From assembly GCA_016284895.1 (NCBI GenBank), contig JAEEPT010000006.1:1-36229 (forward strand): a stretch of DNA of 36,229 nucleotides. The letters are read 5' to 3'. Both the position numbers and the translations under genes were made by a program. The stretch comes from Prevotella sp. (GTDB lineage: Bacteria > Bacteroidota > Bacteroidia > Bacteroidales > Bacteroidaceae). Shown here piece after piece: positions 23,901 through 31,061 of the stretch (its first letter is position 1; each line of letters begins with the position of its first letter). The notes below the pieces were generated by a model. It did not search any database. It saw only the letters and a program-made list of their open reading frames with translations, and was not told where the DNA came from.

Positions 23901-25425
23901 AGTACACAAGACCCTCATGAATGCACGGGTAGGATTCATTTTCTACTTCGTGACCATCTTCCTCGCCTTCTTTTCGCGGCGCATCTTCCTCGAGTGTTTA
24001 GGCGATGAGTTCATCGGATTGTCGGGTACGCTCTACAGTATTCTCAACTTCCTCAACATCAGTGAGATTGGCATCGGCACCTGTATAGCCTACTTCCTCT
24101 ACAAACCCATCGAGGAACAGAACCATGCCAAGATCTGTGAGATCGTGTCCCTCTTCGGCTATCTCTACCGCATCGTGGGCACCGTCATTCTCACAGGGGC
24201 ATTCATCGTCAGCCTCTTCTTTCCCCTCATCTTTGCCGACAAGGGTGTACCGCTCTCACTCGTCTATTTTGCTTTCTATGCCTTTCTCGGCTCCCACCTC
24301 ATTGCTTATTTCATCAACTACCGTCAGATTCTGCTCGACAGCGACCAGAAGACCTACAAGATTTCCATCTGGACACAGACGGGCGGAGCCATCACCACCA
24401 TCATTCAGATAGCGCTGGCCTACTACACCCACAACCCCTTTCTCTGGGCTGCAGTGCAGTTCCTGTTCAGCGTATTTACGTGCTGGATGCTCAACTGGGT
24501 CATCAACCGTGAATATCCCTGGCTCAAGACCGACAAGCGCCAAGGCCGAGAGATACTGAAGAAGTATCCTGAAATACTGGTCAAGGCCAAGCAGATATTC
24601 ATTCACCGACTGAAGAACTTCTTCCTCTCCAAGAGCGACGAGATTCTCATCTTCGCTTTCGAGTCGCTGCAGATGGTGGCGTTCTACGGCAACTATACCA
24701 TGATTGTGGGCAAGCTCACCGCCCTGTTCAACAGCGTGCTCGTAGGCATGAATGCCAGCATAGGCAACCTCGTAGCCGAGGGCAACAAGTGGAACATTCG
24801 CAAAGTGTTCTGGGAGTATGCCGCCTTCCGTTATTGGACCACAGGCATCTTCATCATCGCCCTCACGTTCCTCATCAATCCAGTCATCAGCTGGTGGTTA
24901 GGATCGCAATACATCTTGGCCAATCACATCGTGTTCCTCATTCTGCTCAACATGTACATCATGCTCACCCGTCCCTCTGTCGATCTGTTCATCAATGCCT
25001 ACGGACTCTACGACGATGTGTGGGCAGCCTATGCCGAGGGCATCATCAATGTGAGTGTGACCCTTGTCTTCGGCTATCTCTACGGCTTGGTGGGCATCCT
25101 GCTGGGCAAGACCGTGAGCATGCTGCTGCTCGTAGTCATCTGGAAGCCCTACTACCTCTACAAGCGAGGTTTTCAGGAACCGCTCTTCGTCTATTGGAAG
25201 AACATCATCACCCATGTGCTGCTGCTCAGCCTCTGCCTGTTCGCCCAGCATATTGCAGTCCGAACGACTGGATGGCAGCCCGCCCCAACCATTCTGGGCA
25301 TGCTGGAGTATGGCATATGCATCACCCTCCCCACCATCCTCGTCTATACCCTATTAGTCTATTTCTTCACCGCTGGTATGAAAGACCTGGCCAGTCGCCT
25401 GCCTATCCGAAAAATGAAAAGATAG
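23887..25425 (+). CDS. Wzx-like lipid-linked oligosaccharide flippase (polysaccharide transporter)
   Basis: A 512-residue polytopic inner-membrane protein with about 12-14 helices, of the MOP/PST superfamily. The N-terminus has NARVGFIFYFVTIFLAFFSR and ECLGDEFIGLSGTLYSILNF, typical of Bacteroidota and Firmicutes lipopolysaccharide-flippase-like proteins. The middle holds the IHRLKNFFLSKSDEILIFAF segment conserved in this group. It should flip the finished repeat unit for polymerisation. The ATG at 23887 is preferred because it lies just within the end of the GT4 gene; further upstream starts only read that gene out of frame, and ATG 23917 is an alternative. It is the last gene of the cluster. 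Confidence 0.88.
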   Translation: MASSRVHKTLMNARVGFIFYFVTIFLAFFSRRIFLECLGDEFIGLSGTLYSILNFLNISEIGIGTCIAYFLYKPIEEQNHAKICEIVSLFGYLYRIVGTVILTGAFIVSLFFPLIFADKGVPLSLVYFAFYAFLGSHLIAYFINYRQILLDSDQKTYKISIWTQTGGAITTIIQIALAYYTHNPFLWAAVQFLFSVFTCWMLNWVINREYPWLKTDKRQGREILKKYPEILVKAKQIFIHRLKNFFLSKSDEILIFAFESLQMVAFYGNYTMIVGKLTALFNSVLVGMNASIGNLVAEGNKWNIRKVFWEYAAFRYWTTGIFIIALTFLINPVISWWLGSQYILANHIVFLILLNMYIMLTRPSVDLFINAYGLYDDVWAAYAEGIINVSVTLVFGYLYGLVGILLGKTVSMLLLVVIWKPYYLYKRGFQEPLFVYWKNIITHVLLLSLCLFAQHIAVRTTGWQPAPTILGMLEYGICITLPTILVYTLLVYFFTAGMKDLASRLPIRKMKR

Positions 25426-25435
25426 AATAATTCAA

Positions 25436-25512
25436 GGAGTTGCTGAAATTCAGACTATATATAATGCCCTGAAAATGGGCAAATAAGCTAATGTCTGAAC
25501 TCCAGCAACTCC
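25436..25512. repeat. Intergenic inverted repeat with 20-bp arms and nested hairpin
   Basis: The left arm 25436-25455 and the inverted right arm 25493-25512 agree at 18 of 20 positions (blocks GGAGTTGCTG and TTCAGAC, with the middle AAA versus GAG). Inside, TGCCC (25465-25469) pairs with GGGCA (25477-25481) around a 7-nt loop. It lies between the convergent wzx and mscL genes. It may end transcription, although no T tract follows at once, or it may be a dispersed REP/MITE-like unit. Confidence 0.75.
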
Positions 25513-25541
25513 CTAAACTTCTGTACTTTTAAAAAAAAGAT

Positions 25542-25961
25542 TTACTTATTCTTCAGCAAGTCGCGAATCTCAGTGAGCAGCTCCTCCTGCGTGGGTCCAG
25601 CGGGAGCAGCAGGAGCAGCTTCCTCCTCTTCTTTCTTCTTCAGGTCAGACAGTTTGTTGATGCCTTTGATGAGCAGGAAGATACAGAATGCCACAATCAG
25701 GAAGTCGAGTGTGGTCTGCAGGAAAGCACCGTAGTTGATTGTCACAGGATCCTGCTCAGGAGTCAGCGGATTCACAGGCAGTTTTACACTGAGCTCCGTA
25801 AAGTTGATGCCACCGATGAGCCAGCCAATGGGAGGCATAATGATGTCGTTGACCAGTGAACTAACAATCTTGCCAAAGGCACCACCAATGATTACACCAA
25901 CAGCCATGTCCATTACGTTACCGCGCATGGCAAAATCCTTGAATTCTTTAAAAAATCCCAT
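25542..25961 (-). CDS. mscL: Large-conductance mechanosensitive channel MscL
   Basis: A 139-residue inner-membrane channel that opens under membrane tension to release solutes during osmotic downshock. The N-terminus [20 protein letters not shown] is the classic amphipathic helix and first gate helix, followed by [20 protein letters not shown]. The second helix is about [18 protein letters not shown]. The tail is acidic ([12 protein letters not shown]) and ends in a short helix. ATG 25961 is used rather than an in-frame TTG at 25970, as the family starts with MGFF. It is monocistronic with a -7 element about 42 nt upstream. Confidence 0.96.
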   Translation of the reverse strand: MGFFKEFKDFAMRGNVMDMAVGVIIGGAFGKIVSSLVNDIIMPPIGWLIGGINFTELSVKLPVNPLTPEQDPVTINYGAFLQTTLDFLIVAFCIFLLIKGINKLSDLKKKEEEEAAPAAPAGPTQEELLTEIRDLLKNK

Positions 25962-26002
25962 AGTTTTCAAATTGTTTTTTGAAGGTTAAACGTTTCTGGA
26001 TG

Positions 26003-26010
26003 CAAATATA
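26003..26010 (-). promoter_or_regulatory. Bacteroidota -7 promoter element for mscL
   Basis: Reads TATATTTG on the reverse strand, a match to TAnnTTTG, 41 nt upstream of the mscL ATG. No exact TTTG at the -33 spacing. The rest of 26011-26270 is AT-rich with no gene; only a weak 6-bp hairpin (26147-26171) was seen. Confidence 0.5.
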
Positions 26011-26280
26011 ACTATTTTTTGAAATACTTCAACATAAAGACAGAAAAAAATTATTCTTTTGCATCGGAAAGTTACCGAGCCTTAATCAGCGCATTGCAAC
26101 GATTGGGGCACATGACTACAGATTTGTCGGACTGTTTCATCAAAAAGCAGATGCCGTAAATTGTAATCTGCATTTTGCAAATAGACTTTTTGGCAGTTTC
26201 GAAGGATTTTTTTTTAAGACTTTCCTTGTTTTTCAAATTTATTAATACAGTATTAGAGAGCTATTATTCAAAAAAAATCG

Positions 26281-26288
26281 TACCTTTG
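26281..26288 (+). promoter_or_regulatory. Bacteroidota -7 promoter element for gap
   Basis: TACCTTTG matches TAnnTTTG. It lies 51 nt upstream of the GAPDH ATG, giving a leader of about 45 nt that is AT-rich, as is common for strongly expressed genes in this phylum. The -33 region is AT-rich without a clear TTTG. Confidence 0.55.
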
Positions 26289-26339
26289 TGCCCGTAAACA
26301 AAGTTTTAGGTATAACCTTATTAAATTAACAAAGTAAAA

Positions 26340-27365
26340 ATGACAAAAGTAGCTATTAACGGCTTTGGCCGTATCGGTCGCCTCGCTTTCCGTCAGATGT
26401 TCGAGGCTGAAGGTTATGAAGTAGTAGCAATCAACGACTTGACCAGCCCCAAAATGCTGGCTCATCTGTTGAAGTATGACACCGCTCAGGGCGGTTTCTG
26501 CGGCAAGTTCGGTGAGAACAAGCACACTGTTGAAGCTGGTGAGGACTTCATCGTAGTCGATGGCAAGAAGATCACCATCTATGCTATTCCTAACGCTGCT
26601 GAGCTGCCTTGGGGCAAGCTCGACGTTGACGTCGTTCTGGAGTGCACAGGTTTCTATACTTCTAAGGAGAAGGCTTCTGCTCACCTGACCGCTGGTGCCA
26701 AGAAGGTTGTAATTTCAGCTCCTGCTGGCAACGACCTGCCCACCATCGTTTACAACGTGAACCACAAGACCCTGACTCCTGCTGACACCGTGATCAGCGC
26801 AGCTTCTTGCACCACCAACTGCCTGGCTCCTATGACCAAGGCTCTGAACGACTTCGCTCCCATCCAGAGCGGTATCATGACCACCGTTCACGCTTACACT
26901 GGCGACCAGATGATTCTCGACGGTCCTCAGCGCAAGGGTGATGTTCAGCGCGCTCGTGCCGGTGCTCAGAACATCGTTCCTAACTCAACTGGTGCTGCTA
27001 AGGCTATCGGTCTCGTAATCCCCGAGCTCAACGGTAAGCTGATCGGTGCTGCTCAGCGCGTTCCGACTCCCACAGGTTCTACCACTATCCTGCACGCTGT
27101 TGTGAAGGGTGAGGTAACTGTTGAGGACATCAACGCTGCTATGAAGGCTGCTGCCAACGAGTCGTTCGGTTACACCGAGGAGAAGCTCGTTTCAAGCGAC
27201 ATCATCGGCATGAAGTTCGGTTCTCTGTTCGATGCCAACCAGACCATGGTTAGCAAGATTGGCGACGGCAACTCTCTCGTTCAGGTTGTTGCTTGGTACG
27301 ACAATGAGAACTCTTACACTTCTCAGATGGTTCGCACCATCAAGTACCTCGCTGAGCTGAAATAA
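26340..27365 (+). CDS. gap: Glyceraldehyde-3-phosphate dehydrogenase, type I
   Basis: A 341-residue glycolytic enzyme converting glyceraldehyde-3-phosphate to 1,3-bisphosphoglycerate with NAD. The Rossmann loop is [13 protein letters not shown] at about 6-18, and Asp33 (INDLTSP) indicates NAD preference. The catalytic cysteine is C157 in [12 protein letters not shown], with histidine in TVHAYTGDQ near 184. The C-terminus has [15 protein letters not shown]. Length is normal. Codon use is clearly biased (GCT, GTT, CTG, AAG) compared with neighbours, a sign of high expression. Monocistronic, with its own promoter and a strong terminator. Confidence 0.97.
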   Translation: MTKVAINGFGRIGRLAFRQMFEAEGYEVVAINDLTSPKMLAHLLKYDTAQGGFCGKFGENKHTVEAGEDFIVVDGKKITIYAIPNAAELPWGKLDVDVVLECTGFYTSKEKASAHLTAGAKKVVISAPAGNDLPTIVYNVNHKTLTPADTVISAASCTTNCLAPMTKALNDFAPIQSGIMTTVHAYTGDQMILDGPQRKGDVQRARAGAQNIVPNSTGAAKAIGLVIPELNGKLIGAAQRVPTPTGSTTILHAVVKGEVTVEDINAAMKAAANESFGYTEEKLVSSDIIGMKFGSLFDANQTMVSKIGDGNSLVQVVAWYDNENSYTSQMVRTIKYLAELK

Positions 27366-27392
27366 GATAACAGCCAAGCATACATAGAATAG

Positions 27393-27424
27393 GCCGCCCG
27401 ATTCTTTGTCGGACGGCTTTTTTT
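27393..27424 (+). terminator. Rho-independent terminator of gap
   Basis: A 9-bp GC-rich stem, GCCGCCCGA (27393-27401) with TCGGACGGC (27409-27417), has one C-A mismatch and a 7-nt loop. A T tract follows at 27418-27424. It lies 27 nt after the gap stop codon. Confidence 0.9.
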
Positions 27425-27450
27425 GTGCTTTTGCAACAAGTAATAAAAAA

Positions 27451-27661
27451 GTTTTCAAAACATCTGTTTCATCTGCTTCCATCTGCAACACGTTGATGAA
27501 CAGATAGTTACAAGAAGCAGATACGGAGCAGATGGAAGCAGATGTGTCACCATTATAGAGAGGGAGCAGATAAAAACATCTGTTTCCTTCTGTTTCTCAC
27601 GTAAATGACTGATATTGTGAGCGTTGCAGACAGAAACAGATGAAACAGATGTTTTGCAAAC
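27451..27661. repeat. Large imperfect inverted repeat built of CATCTG/CAGATG hexamers
   Basis: Outer arms 27451-27489 and 27623-27661 are inverted copies agreeing at 35 of 39 positions. Two more inner segments pair alternatively: 27528-27544 is a perfect 17-nt complement of 27470-27486, and 27573-27598 closely repeats the sense of the left arm, so it can pair with the right arm. The stretch can thus form one long hairpin or two side-by-side hairpins. The words CATCTG and CAGATG recur throughout. No ORF of note. A MITE/REP-like element or a structured non-coding unit is possible. Confidence 0.8.
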
Positions 27662-27747
27662 TTTTCTTTTCTATAGTGTATGTCTGCTTCAGATATAGAA
27701 TCTGTCACTCTACCTTTTAGGAGCAATCACACAGCGGTCTTGGATAG

Positions 27748-27835
27748 ATTACATCGTGATTTAGGTTACTTCACGTTGCGATTTAGGATGGATTGCATCG
27801 TGGTTTAGGTTGTTTTGTGTTGTGAAACAGGTTGA
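27748..27835 (+). repeat. 22-bp-period tandem array upstream of the BlaI promoter
   Basis: Four head-to-tail degenerate units of exactly 22 nt: 27748-27769, 27770-27791, 27792-27813 and 27814-27835. Each carries the core GATTTAGG or a variant (GGTTTAGG, GAAACAGG) at the same place, at 27758, 27780, 27802 and 27824. A weaker fifth unit (13 of 22 matches to the first) may precede at 27726-27747. The period is about two helical turns, so every copy would face the same side of the DNA. It ends 57 nt before the first BlaI-type dyad. Confidence 0.7.
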
Positions 27836-27892
27836 ATGACATTACCTTTCTGCCTAAACAGTTTGCTTTTTATCTGCAAATTATTGTTAACG

Positions 27893-27971
27893 CTCTAAAC
27901 TTTTAGAGTAAAACATTTGCTCATTCTAAAATTTTAGAATACATTTGCAGTATCATTCTAAAAATTTAGAG
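27893..27971 (+). promoter_or_regulatory. Three operator-like dyads for the BlaI-type repressor
   Basis: Three dyads of the form TCTAAA-TTTAGA lie immediately before the repressor gene: CTCTAAACTTTTAGAG at 27893-27908, the perfect 18-bp palindrome ATTCTAAAATTTTAGAAT at 27923-27940, and TTCTAAAAATTTAGAG at 27956-27971. Their centres are 31 and 32 bp apart, close to three helical turns. BlaI/MecI repressors bind dyads as dimers and repress their own operon, so these are the likely sites. The consensus differs from the TACA/TGTA sites of staphylococcal BlaI, so the link is inferred from position and symmetry. Confidence 0.8.
27916..27947 (+). promoter_or_regulatory. Promoter of the blaI-M56 operon
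   Basis: TTTG at 27916-27919 and TACATTTG at 27940-27947 are separated by 20 nt, a full match to the Bacteroidota -33/-7 pattern. The middle palindrome fills the spacer and the third dyad covers the expected start site near 27954. A repressor bound there would block polymerase directly. Confidence 0.78.
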
Positions 27972-27975
27972 CATT

Positions 27976-28353
27976 ATGAAAGATAAATCGAAACTGACAC
28001 AGGCCGAGACACAGGTGATGCAAGCCTTGTGGAGCCTTCCTGAAGATGGAGCATTATCATCAGAAATCATGGATCGCATGCCTGAACCAAAGCCGGCACC
28101 CACCACCCTACTCACGTTTCTGAAGATTCTGAAGGACAAGGGCTTTGTATCTTCCACGAAGGAGGGCAAGGCCCAGCGATTCCGCGCTGAGGTGTCGAAA
28201 GATGGCTACACCCGCATGTATATGAAAGAGGTGAAGCAGACGTTCTTCGGGGGTTCGCTCTCCTCTCTCGTCTCGTTCTTCGCCAAAGAAGAGCAGCTCA
28301 ACGATCAAGAAATACAAGAGATACTGAATATCATTGAGAAGAAAAACTCCTAA
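27976..28353 (+). CDS. BlaI/MecI/CopY-family transcriptional repressor
   Basis: A 125-residue winged-helix repressor. The N-terminal DNA-binding domain has LTQAETQVMQALWSLPEDG, then a recognition helix area PAPTTLLTFLKILKDKGFVS and wing residues EGKAQRFRAEV, all typical of the Penicillinase_R family. The C-terminal helical part (LVSFFAKEEQLNDQEIQEIL) is the dimerisation region and the usual site of cleavage by the partner protease. It lies 14 nt upstream of an M56 peptidase gene, the classic pairing. Three dyads and a promoter directly upstream indicate autorepression. The system need not concern beta-lactams; no beta-lactamase is present here. Confidence 0.93.
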   Translation: MKDKSKLTQAETQVMQALWSLPEDGALSSEIMDRMPEPKPAPTTLLTFLKILKDKGFVSSTKEGKAQRFRAEVSKDGYTRMYMKEVKQTFFGGSLSSLVSFFAKEEQLNDQEIQEILNIIEKKNS

Positions 28354-28367
28354 TCCTTGATTCACTT

Positions 28368-30410
28368 ATGTACACACTTGTCCCTGGTCTATATCCTTTA
28401 GCCGCCATTGCGGTGTGCGCACTGCTTACGCTCATCTATTTCAGTGTGGTGCGCCTGAAGTGTTCGGCTCACTGGGCGATAGGGTTCATTTTTGCCACGA
28501 TGCTGGTGACCACGGCTTTTTCACTGGTGAGTCCGATGCGATGGGTTGAGCTCGACACAGCAGTCGAACTTCTGGTGGAGCCCGAAGAGACCTCGGTGAC
28601 ACCTGTCACAGTGGTCGGCTTAGCTGATGAGCCTGTTCCATCGCTCAAGGTGAAGGCCAGAGAGTCCCTCGCCACTGATACACCGACCTTCAAAACCTTG
28701 CTGCACAATGCTTCCCATCTGTTTGGATGGCTGTGGCTCACCGGAAGTTGCGTCATGCTGCTCCATCTGATGTGGCAACTGTTGCGGTTGTTCTTGCTGA
28801 GACGTCAACAGGAGTATGTGAGCCAACAGGCTCATGTCCGGGTGTATACTACCGACGGCACCGAAGCCTATTCGTTTGGGCGCAACGTGTTCATTCCTCG
28901 CGGATTCGACGAAGAGATGCGCTGCTTCATGACTCTGCACGAACTGGCCCATGTCAAGCGGCATCATTTCCTGTGGCTCTGCGTGTTCCAGGTGTTGCTG
29001 GCCGTGAACTGGTACAATCCTTTCTGCTGGTTGTTGTTGCATGAGATGCGACTTCAGCAGGAGTTGCAAGTGGATGGCGACGTGCTCCGTCAGGGCGTTG
29101 ACCGCACTGCCTATCAATATTCCCTGCTGCGTGCCTCAATGCTGGGTGGCAGTCCTGTGTGGATTCTCTCTGCTTTCGGTCGCAAGCCTATCACCCATCG
29201 TGTGGCGTTCATGAATAATGACATCAACGCACGCTCCAATATGCACCGTGCCGTTGTTTCCTCCTTGCTGGCCCTCTTGGTGCTGTCGCTCTCTGTGGTC
29301 GTGGCCTGCCAGAACAACGCGAAGCTGAGGGAGCACCCTTTAATGGGCTGGTGGAAGATGGACTTCACCAAGAACACCGACAGCGATACTGAGATGTATC
29401 CTTTTGGCAAGCAGATAGCCTTCTACAACTACGACACCTTCCTCACCATCACCTACCGTACACGCAACGGCAAGACATTGTACTTCACTTTTTCGGCAGA
29501 AGAGACCCGATTGAAGGGCGACACGCTCGTCGATGCCTTGGGCGAACCCATGCGTTACAGATTTATCGACGAGAACACGTTTCAGAACGAGTGGTATAAA
29601 CAGCCCTACCAGAATGCTATGCCGCAGGGACCGGAGATTACCGACCAGTGGAGCCGTATCGAGGTGGATGAAGAACTGCTGGAGCTGTTCCAGACGCTCT
29701 ATCATGCCGATGAAGCCCACAGCGGAAAGTTCGATGGTGTGTGGCAGTGCGAAAATCCAGAGAAGGCGCACAAGTATTTGGTGGTCAATGCCGACTTGGC
29801 GCTATTGCTTTACTTCCATCGCCAGGAGCCAAAGGCTTATCGGGCTGCCGGTCATGGCTATTGTGGAAGACTCCAAGATTTTGGCGAATTTCTACAGATA
29901 GGCTACGAAAAGCCTGTGCAATACACCATGCCCGATGCCGACCGCTTCATTGTCAAAGATGATACCGAAGAAAAAATTTACTGTCGCATCCCCATGCCAG
30001 CCAACTTGAAACGCATGTTCTCGGCCCCCATGACCCACGAACACTACGACAACCACCCGTCAGATGCCGAGCAGCCAGAGGAACAGTCAGAAGAGCCTGT
30101 GTTTGGCATAGCTGAACACATGCCAGAATTCCCCGAAGGACAAGTCGAAATGTATAAGTGGATCTGTCATGTCATCAAGTATCCTAAAGAATGTATGAAC
30201 GAGGGGAAGAGCGGAACTGTCAGACTCCAGTTCATCGTCGAGAAAGACGGGAGCATCAGCCAGCCACGCATCCTTTCCTCAAGCGACCCGCGCTTTGAAG
30301 CCGAGGCCCTGCGTGTCTTATCGCTCATGCCCCGATGGAAGCCAGGCCGCCAGCAAGGACAAAGAGTCCGATGCAGGATTACGCTCCCTATCACGTTCCG
30401 TCTGCACTGA
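28368..30410 (+). CDS. M56 (BlaR1-type) membrane metallopeptidase with lipocalin-like repeats and C-terminal TonB domain
   Basis: A 680-residue fusion. The N-terminal third is a membrane peptidase with helices near 5-27, 33-52, 115-140, 203-220 and 294-314 and the zinc motif TLHELAHVKRHH near residue 190, with the downstream acidic ligand region in LQQELQVDGDVL. After the last helix (ending VVVACQNN) the periplasmic part has two stretches that start like lipocalin/DUF4488 domains (HPLMGWWKMDF near 325; FDGVWQCENP near 460). The last 95 residues are a TonB C-terminal domain (EHMPEFPEGQVEMYKWICH to TLPITFRLH). In BlaR1 proteins the sensor is a penicillin-binding domain; here it is replaced. The protease would cleave the repressor on signal. 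Confidence 0.88.
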   Translation: MYTLVPGLYPLAAIAVCALLTLIYFSVVRLKCSAHWAIGFIFATMLVTTAFSLVSPMRWVELDTAVELLVEPEETSVTPVTVVGLADEPVPSLKVKARESLATDTPTFKTLLHNASHLFGWLWLTGSCVMLLHLMWQLLRLFLLRRQQEYVSQQAHVRVYTTDGTEAYSFGRNVFIPRGFDEEMRCFMTLHELAHVKRHHFLWLCVFQVLLAVNWYNPFCWLLLHEMRLQQELQVDGDVLRQGVDRTAYQYSLLRASMLGGSPVWILSAFGRKPITHRVAFMNNDINARSNMHRAVVSSLLALLVLSLSVVVACQNNAKLREHPLMGWWKMDFTKNTDSDTEMYPFGKQIAFYNYDTFLTITYRTRNGKTLYFTFSAEETRLKGDTLVDALGEPMRYRFIDENTFQNEWYKQPYQNAMPQGPEITDQWSRIEVDEELLELFQTLYHADEAHSGKFDGVWQCENPEKAHKYLVVNADLALLLYFHRQEPKAYRAAGHGYCGRLQDFGEFLQIGYEKPVQYTMPDADRFIVKDDTEEKIYCRIPMPANLKRMFSAPMTHEHYDNHPSDAEQPEEQSEEPVFGIAEHMPEFPEGQVEMYKWICHVIKYPKECMNEGKSGTVRLQFIVEKDGSISQPRILSSSDPRFEAEALRVLSLMPRWKPGRQQGQRVRCRITLPITFRLH

Positions 30411-30578
30411 ACTTTCTTATTTCCTGATTCTCCTGTGAGGATCATCCACTATATCTGAAAAGAAACAGAATACAAACTGATTTTTCCTGTTCCGAAATGG
30501 CAATGGGTAGCCAGGCCTGTACCCAGACACTAAGGTAGGAACGACCGTATGTTGAACCCTTTAAAATAACTGAAAACA

Positions 30579-30992
30579 ATGAAAACGAATCTTAGAAACC
30601 ACTCTTGGCTGCGCCTGATGTGCGCAGCAGTTGTAGCACTGTTCTCCATGACTGTAATGGCTCAGACTGGCGAGGACGAAGTATTGAACAAATGCGAGGT
30701 AATGCCCCGCTATCCCGGTGGTGAAGCCGCTATGATGAAGTTTCTCTGCGACAACGTGAAGTACCCCAAGGAAGCACAGGAGCAAAAGAAGCAGGGGCGC
30801 GTCATCGTGCAGATGGTCATCCGCAAGGACGGCACGCTCACCGACTTCAAGGTTGTGAAGTCAGCCAGCGACCTGCTGGATGCCGAAGCCCTGCGCGTGG
30901 CTAAGCTGCTGCCGAAGTTCACCCCCGGCAAGGAGAAGGGCCAGCCCGTCAGCGTGCGCTATACCTTCCCCGTTGCTTTCCGCCTCAAGTAG
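30579..30992 (+). CDS. Secreted stand-alone TonB C-terminal domain protein
   Basis: A 137-residue protein with a signal peptide (about 1-28, ending SMTVMAQ) and one TonB_C domain: CEVMPRYPGGEAAMMKFL, then VKYPKEAQEQKKQGRVIVQM and the closing PKFTPGKEKGQPVSVRY. It lacks the N-terminal membrane anchor and proline-rich spacer of TonB, so it cannot link to ExbB/ExbD by itself. The domain is clearly related to the C-terminus of the M56 fusion encoded just upstream. It is separated from that gene by 168 nt, which holds only a small hairpin (30504-30525). It may bind the outer-membrane barrel encoded next, or compete with the fusion. Confidence 0.88.
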   Translation: MKTNLRNHSWLRLMCAAVVALFSMTVMAQTGEDEVLNKCEVMPRYPGGEAAMMKFLCDNVKYPKEAQEQKKQGRVIVQMVIRKDGTLTDFKVVKSASDLLDAEALRVAKLLPKFTPGKEKGQPVSVRYTFPVAFRLK

Positions 30993-31013
30993 TTATTCCC
31001 CCTTTTCCCCGTA

Positions 31014-31049
31014 GGCAGCGGTGATGCCGCTGCCCACTACCCACTTTTT
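31014..31049 (+). promoter_or_regulatory. GC-rich hairpin between the TonB_C and barrel genes
   Basis: An 8-bp perfect GC-rich stem, GGCAGCGG (31014-31021) with CCGCTGCC (31027-31034), has a 5-nt loop. It is followed 10 nt later by TTTTT at 31045-31049 and then the barrel ATG at 31062. It could partially terminate or stabilise an mRNA end, setting lower expression of the barrel gene. The T tract is too distant for a classic terminator. Confidence 0.45.
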
Positions 31050-31061
31050 CCCTTTTGCCTT

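Noticed and set aside
24789..25430. A 213-codon frame overlapping the end of wzx
   Set aside because: Histidine/proline/arginine-rich out-of-frame translation of the flippase gene, with no independent support.
26147..26171. Small inverted repeat GCAGAT/ATCTGC in the mscL-gap intergenic region
   Set aside because: Only 6 bp with a 13-nt loop and no T tract; expected by chance in a region of this size.
27451..27835. CRISPR array
   Set aside because: The repeats are inverted or degenerate with no unique spacers between them, and no cas gene is nearby.
27976..30410. Beta-lactam resistance regulation by BlaI/BlaR1
   Set aside because: The repressor and protease families match, but the protease lacks a penicillin-binding sensor domain and no beta-lactamase or PBP2a gene is present in the window.
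30504..30525. Hairpin TGGGTA/TACCCA after the M56 gene as a terminator
   Set aside because: Only a 6-bp stem with a 10-nt loop and no T tract; kept only as a note in the TonB_C entry.
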